A stretch of DNA of 10,594 bases from the NCBI GenBank assembly GCA_025996815.1, contig BNTT01000105.1, positions 1-10,594 of the forward strand. Direction: 5' to 3'. This document shows positions 7,208 through 10,594 of this stretch, in pieces. The position numbers were made by a program, and so were the translations under genes. The DNA comes from Bacteroidia bacterium (GTDB lineage Bacteria; Bacteroidota; Bacteroidia; Bacteroidales; Azobacteroidaceae). The notes beneath the pieces are model-generated. The model saw only the letters and a list, made by a program, of their open reading frames with translations. It ran no database searches and was not told where the DNA came from. The first letter of the stretch is position 1, and each line of letters starts with the position of its first letter.

Positions 7208-8365
7208 TCAAATAGATTTGTGATTTTTCACCGGATAGGCATACATGGTCAGGAGTTTTTCTCTCAGAAAGGGGAGGTCTTTGTTGGGTAGGTCTATTTT
7301 TTCGAGGTGCTTGTCGAGGTAGGTGTCGAAGACTTTGATGTCGGCGGCGGTGTATTTGTTTGCACACGCGCCCTGCCCCCACAGGCGGTTGTAGGCGATG
7401 TAATTGCCCGGATAGAGGGTGTAGTTGCGGAAAATTTCGGCATCTATCAGGCGGGCTGCCTCCGCGGTTTGTTCGTTTCTCGACAGTGTGGGGTCGATTT
7501 TTTCGAGGTCGCTGTTGATAACTTTCCCGTAGCGGATGTGGACGCGCCCCTTGTAGCCAAACATGCCCATTTCCATGCTGTCCATATCGTCTTTGGCTGA
7601 TTTTGAGAAATCGGGGGTGTCGCGTTTTTGCTGAAATTCTTTTGCTTTCAGATAGTCGCAGGGGTCGTATTCGTAGGACAGCGACACGGGGATGATGTTC
7701 AGCGACTTGAGGCTTTCTACGAAGTTGCCTTCACCGCCCATGGCGAGCATTTTCAGGACGCTCTCCTGCGTGCGGTCGTTGGAATCTTTGGCGCGACCCT
7801 CCCGCTGGGCTATCCAGATGGGGCGGTGGCGGTTTTCGATGGTGTCGTGGATGTATTTCGACAGGAGGGTTGAATTTTCCAACATCTGCCGACCGGAAAT
7901 GCCGCGCCGGACGATAAAACTCCGATTGAGGCGCACGAGATGTTCTATCCACGGACGAACCAGCAGGTTGTCGCCAATGGCAATCTCCGTCATATCCAGA
8001 CCGTGCTTGCACAGCAACGTGCTGACCAGCGAGGCATCCAAAATGATGTCGCGATGGTTGGAAATGAAGACGTTAGCCCGCTCCGGCACCACATTTTCCA
8101 GCCCCGAACTGTCTAAACTGTCGGAGGCTCCACCCACCAAGTCGAACACAAACCGGCGGACAATATCCGTCTGAAATTCAGTCATCGTCTTGTAGGAGCG
8201 CATCAGTTGGCAAAAACTTTCCCAAGTCATCTGCGGAAAAACGCGCTCTATCACAATGCCGATAATACGCTTAAACTCAGGGTCTTGCAAAAGAATTTCC
8301 ACGATGTGTTGCGTTTCGTCGTCGCGATACGCGCGAATGTTGTCAAATACGTCTGTTGTTTCCAT
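7208..8365 (-). CDS. PlsC/GPAT-like glycerolipid acyltransferase
   Basis: This 385-residue protein belongs to the glycerolipid acyltransferase superfamily, which transfers acyl groups to glycerol-phosphate-type acceptors at the inner membrane. The blocks are visible: block I ISNHRDIILD (101-110), block II FIVRRGISGR (150-159), block III IWIAQREGRAKDS (183-195, in the place of the usual EGTR) and block IV IIPVSLSYEYDP (224-235). The catalytic His-Asp pair is spaced H104-X5-D110 rather than the classic HX4D, with an extra Asp at 106. No strong transmembrane segment is seen, so it may be peripheral. Longer than a simple PlsC, it resembles GPAT-like proteins usually annotated as 1-acylglycerol-3-phosphate acyltransferase. 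The ATG at 8365 is preferred over a TTG three codons upstream. Its start overlaps the ddl stop by 23 nt, implying coupled translation. The true acyl acceptor is uncertain. Confidence 0.85.
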   Translation of the reverse strand: METTDVFDNIRAYRDDETQHIVEILLQDPEFKRIIGIVIERVFPQMTWESFCQLMRSYKTMTEFQTDIVRRFVFDLVGGASDSLDSSGLENVVPERANVFISNHRDIILDASLVSTLLCKHGLDMTEIAIGDNLLVRPWIEHLVRLNRSFIVRRGISGRQMLENSTLLSKYIHDTIENRHRPIWIAQREGRAKDSNDRTQESVLKMLAMGGEGNFVESLKSLNIIPVSLSYEYDPCDYLKAKEFQQKRDTPDFSKSAKDDMDSMEMGMFGYKGRVHIRYGKVINSDLEKIDPTLSRNEQTAEAARLIDAEIFRNYTLYPGNYIAYNRLWGQGACANKYTAADIKVFDTYLDKHLEKIDLPNKDLPFLREKLLTMYAYPVKNHKSI

Positions 8366-9329
8366 TATTTTCAATAATTTCAGTCATTACATCTTTAATA
8401 TCCAAGCCTGCCGCCCGCACCTGCTGCGGAATAAAACTTGTGGCAGTCATCCCCGGCGTGGTGTTCACCTCCAGCATACGCACAATGCCCGCCTCCGAGA
8501 TGATATAATCCACGCGAATAATGCCCTGTGCGCCCACCAAATCGTAGATTTTCGAGGTCAGGGCTTGTATCTCGTCCGTCAACGCCTGAGAGATGCGTGC
8601 CGGCGTGATTTCGTCGCTTTCCAAGTTATATTTGGCGTTGTAATCGAAAAACTCATTTTTCGTTACCACCTCCGTGATGGGGAAAACGACCGTTCTGTTT
8701 TTCGTTTTATAGCAGCCACACGTTACCTCGGTGCCCGGCATAAAACGTTCTACCATCACCTCCTGCCCCTCCTTAAATGCCTCATCGATAGCGGGTTGCA
8801 ACTCTTCCGCGGTGTGCACTTTGGTTGTCCCGAAACTTGAGCCGCCGTCGTTGGGCTTCACAAAAACGGGTAATCCCAACTCGTCGATGATAGACGATGG
8901 CGCACGTTGAGCATTTTTGCGCACAAGCACCGACTGCGCCGTTTTCACCCCGAAATTGCGCAAATAATTGACGCAATAAAACTTGTTGAACGTGAGCGCC
9001 GCCGCCCCCACGCCGCAGCAGGAATAGGGAATGCCCAGCATATCCAAATAGCCTTGCAGCAGCCCGTTTTCGCCCGGCGTGCCGTGAATGGTGATATAGG
9101 CAAAGTCAAATCGGATTTTTTCGCCGTTGTGCATAAACGAAAAGTCGTTTTTGTCAATCACCTCACCGTTCGGTTGCACCACCCACTTGTCCTTAGTAAT
9201 CAGCACGATATACAAATTGTATTTCCCCTTGTCAATAAAAGAGTAAATACCCTCCGCACTTTTCAGCGACACAACGCTTTCCGACGAATAGCCGCCCGCC
9301 ACAATGGCGATATTTTTCATTTGAGCCAT
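8343..9329 (-). CDS. ddl: D-alanine--D-alanine ligase
   Basis: Ddl joins two D-alanines using ATP to make the dipeptide that ends the peptidoglycan stem, in the cytoplasm. The 328 residues carry the whole ATP-grasp set: AGGYSSESVVSLKSA (11-25, with substrate-binding E17), IHGTPGENGLLQG (81-93), FNK (K116), FVKPNDGGSSFGTTKV (156-171), VMVERFMPGTEVTCG (191-205), the RVDY segment with R272 and D274, and EVNTTPGMTATS (287-298). Tyrosine 230, in FFDYNAKY, occupies the position where vancomycin-resistance D-lactate ligases have Phe, so D-Ala-D-Ala specificity is expected. Two starts are possible, ATG at 9329 and ATG at 9320; the second gives the MKNIAIVAGG start closest to relatives. The gene heads the minus-strand operon and has its own -7 box 22 nt upstream. 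Confidence 0.96.
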   Translation of the reverse strand: MAQMKNIAIVAGGYSSESVVSLKSAEGIYSFIDKGKYNLYIVLITKDKWVVQPNGEVIDKNDFSFMHNGEKIRFDFAYITIHGTPGENGLLQGYLDMLGIPYSCCGVGAAALTFNKFYCVNYLRNFGVKTAQSVLVRKNAQRAPSSIIDELGLPVFVKPNDGGSSFGTTKVHTAEELQPAIDEAFKEGQEVMVERFMPGTEVTCGCYKTKNRTVVFPITEVVTKNEFFDYNAKYNLESDEITPARISQALTDEIQALTSKIYDLVGAQGIIRVDYIISEAGIVRMLEVNTTPGMTATSFIPQQVRAAGLDIKDVMTEIIENNGNNRRI

Positions 9330-9350
9330 AAATTCTATTTTTTCAGGCTA

Positions 9351-9358
9351 CAAAGTTA
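9351..9358 (-). promoter_or_regulatory. -7 box of the ddl operon promoter
   Basis: Read on the minus strand the bases are TAACTTTG, a full TAnnTTTG match, 22 nt before the ddl ATG at 9329. No TTTG is seen at the proper -33 distance; the region upstream is A-rich. It lies in the 61-nt gap between ddl and the end of the lipoprotein gene, so ddl need not depend on readthrough from that gene. Confidence 0.55.
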
Positions 9359-9390
9359 AGAAAAAAATTTGTAACTTTTGCTTTTGGTTT

Positions 9391-10500
9391 TCATTTTTCG
9401 ACATAGCAACTGTTAATACGAAATTCATCAAAATCACGGATGTCAGTTAATTTTACAATACCGTTTGTCAGCTCAATGTCTTTCCAAGTTTCCTCAAACA
9501 CTTCGCCTCCGCTGTCTGCTTCAGGATCGGTATTGACTAACTCTTGTTTCTTTTTCGTTAGGAAATTGATACTAATAATACTTTCTTCAACAGGTCCGTT
9601 GCTGCTGGATTTGTCATAGCCAATCAACTCAAAAGCACTGTTTCGATAACGAAAAGTGTATCGGCACCAACCATATCTACCGTATCCGAAATGAATTAGC
9701 AAATTGCCTTTTTTGATTTCAGCGGCAACATAACCGGCGTCTTCCGGATGTTCGGCCGGAAAACATTCAGGAAATGCCAAAACGGTATTGTATTCTTCGC
9801 CCTCTTTGAATGCGATTACAATTCCACGACGGTTAGTGTTTAATTCGCCATAATATTCGTCTGGTACAAAAGCACTCTTTTCTCTTTGTTTTGTGAGTAT
9901 CACGCAATCATCTTCGCCGTCTTTATTCAAATCGCCTGTAGTTTTTTCAAAAATAGAATCGTCGGAGCACACCAAATCTTCAGGATTTTTTGATTTGGTT
10001 TCAACATCGACAAGTCTTATTTCCTCTTCTGTTACGCCGTAACAGTTTATTTTTGGAAACTTTGACAAGTTCTCATTTGTAACAAATGTATAAACATTAT
10101 TGAGTTCGTCAAGCCATTCAGCAACTCCTCTTTCGCGATCTATCCAAACAATTTTCCTCGAATCATTTTTTAGATTAAGTACAATAGTATCGTTTATTTG
10201 ATATGAGTCTAAAATTTCTTCAGACCATGCTGCACCTTCATCCCAAGTAAGATCCAAAAAGACTAATTCATTTCCCTCTATTAGCACCTCATCTGCTCTA
10301 TTACAGACGGCAAATTCGCCATCTATACCTGTGTGTACCAATTCTATCCATCTGGTAGGTAATGTACTGTAATCAAAAGGTAATGCATCAACAGGTAATG
10401 CATAAACAAGTAATGTACTGTCATCAACAGGAACTTTTTTGTTCCCACAACCACTTGCAAGTAATGCAAGAGTGCTTAAAATGAGTGCTATTTTTTTCAT
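9391..10500 (-). CDS. Lipoprotein with a DxNxDGxxD motif, unknown function
   Basis: This 369-residue protein starts MKKIALILSTLALLASGC, a lipoprotein signal peptide with the lipidated cysteine at residue 18. No retained-at-inner-membrane signal is obvious, so an envelope-anchored protein, likely outer membrane, is inferred. Residues 24-48 carry short peptide repeats (VDDSTLL, VYALP, VDALP, FDYSTLP), reflecting DNA repeats. The segment TTGDLNKDGEDDCVIL (187-202) is a calcium-loop motif as in FG-GAP/VCBS-like repeats and lies in a beta-rich region that continues to GYGRYGWCRYTFRYRNSAFELIGYD (272-296). I do not recognise a catalytic motif, so no function is assigned. The ATG at 10500 is chosen over a TTG two codons upstream because it begins the signal peptide. 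Base composition is AT-richer than ddl. It precedes ddl on the same strand but need not share its promoter. Confidence 0.85.
   Translation of the reverse strand: MKKIALILSTLALLASGCGNKKVPVDDSTLLVYALPVDALPFDYSTLPTRWIELVHTGIDGEFAVCNRADEVLIEGNELVFLDLTWDEGAAWSEEILDSYQINDTIVLNLKNDSRKIVWIDRERGVAEWLDELNNVYTFVTNENLSKFPKINCYGVTEEEIRLVDVETKSKNPEDLVCSDDSIFEKTTGDLNKDGEDDCVILTKQREKSAFVPDEYYGELNTNRRGIVIAFKEGEEYNTVLAFPECFPAEHPEDAGYVAAEIKKGNLLIHFGYGRYGWCRYTFRYRNSAFELIGYDKSSSNGPVEESIISINFLTKKKQELVNTDPEADSGGEVFEETWKDIELTNGIVKLTDIRDFDEFRINSCYVEK
10358..10429. repeat. Nested short tandem repeats in the lipoprotein 5' end
   Basis: Four adjacent units fill 72 bases: a 21-nt unit (10358-10378), two nearly identical 15-nt units (10379-10393 and 10394-10408) and a second 21-nt unit (10409-10429). 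Each starts GGTAATG or AGTAATG on the plus strand, and the longer units are like the short ones with six extra bases. All lengths are multiples of three, so unit gain or loss keeps the reading frame. They encode VDDSTLL, VYALP, VDALP and FDYSTLP just after the lipidated cysteine. Confidence 0.75.
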
Positions 10501-10530
10501 TGTCAATTTATTTTTGCAAATTTAACGCTG

Positions 10531-10538
10531 CAAAGTTA
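10531..10538 (-). promoter_or_regulatory. -7 box of the lipoprotein gene promoter
   Basis: On the minus strand the bases read TAACTTTG, a full TAnnTTTG match, 30 nt before the lipoprotein ATG at 10500 and identical to the box before ddl. A second possible match, TAAATTTG, lies at 10517-10524 but is very close to the start. No good -33 TTTG is seen at the expected spacing. Confidence 0.5.
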
Positions 10539-10594
10539 CAAATAATTATTTTAAAATATGATAGATGAATAAATTTTGCAGGGCAACCACACCA

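Noticed and set aside
8256..8840. A plus-strand frame of 194 codons opposite the ddl/acyltransferase junction
   Set aside because: It overlaps two well-supported genes on the other strand and shows no domain or promoter.
9361..9368. T-run on the minus strand after the lipoprotein gene as an intrinsic terminator
   Set aside because: No stem of useful strength lies before the run; it looks like the AT-rich upstream part of the ddl promoter.

Overview
The window looks like a chromosomal segment from the phylum Bacteroidota, most likely order Bacteroidales. The reasons are Bacteroidetes-type promoters (a TAnnTTTG -7 box in front of four transcription units), start codons mostly without Shine-Dalgarno sequences, a MoxR/DUF58/BatA ('Bat') cluster, an outer-membrane beta-barrel protein of the TonB-receptor-like family with a Gly-rich tail, and a lineage-typical HicA toxin. 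The genus cannot be fixed from the sequence alone.

Layout. Positions 1-359 are AT-rich with no supportable gene. A well-formed promoter (360-390) then drives a plus-strand operon: MoxR AAA+ ATPase (422-1417), DUF58 protein with a VWA-like core (1501-2373), a membrane-anchored BatD-like protein (2378-3313) and the VWA-domain membrane protein BatA (3319-4302). MoxR and DUF58 are separated by an inverted array of a 14-nt repeat (1421-1494). The BatB, BatC, full-size BatD and BatE genes that often follow are absent. Instead a separate -7 box precedes a 754-residue outer-membrane beta-barrel protein (4387-6651).

The rest of the window is on the minus strand and converges on the barrel gene. From right to left it holds a lipoprotein of unknown function (9391-10500), then, under its own -7 box, D-alanine--D-alanine ligase (8343-9329), a PlsC/GPAT-like acyltransferase (7208-8365, overlapping ddl by 23 nt), and a HicA toxin (7018-7200) with a HicB-type antitoxin (6677-6991) attached 7 nt after the acyltransferase. 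The acyltransferase and ddl genes are envelope-building housekeeping genes. The hicAB pair and the lipoprotein gene are visibly more AT-rich (about one third G+C in lines counted by hand, against well over half in a sampled acyltransferase line), which suggests a different history.

How the genes work together. MoxR, DUF58, BatD-like and BatA form the core of a Bat-type system: a MoxR ATPase paired with cytoplasmic and membrane VWA proteins, thought to act in envelope protein maturation or stress tolerance. Ddl supplies the D-Ala-D-Ala dipeptide for peptidoglycan, and the acyltransferase probably acts in phospholipid or other acyl-lipid synthesis. The most notable oddity is the HicB antitoxin: it keeps its HicA-binding half and its last ~17 residues but appears to have lost, in frame, the helix-turn-helix domain between them. 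I did not find convincing evidence for a wholly new multi-gene system; the best leads are this HicB, the inverted repeat array, and the nested repeats in the lipoprotein's N-terminus.
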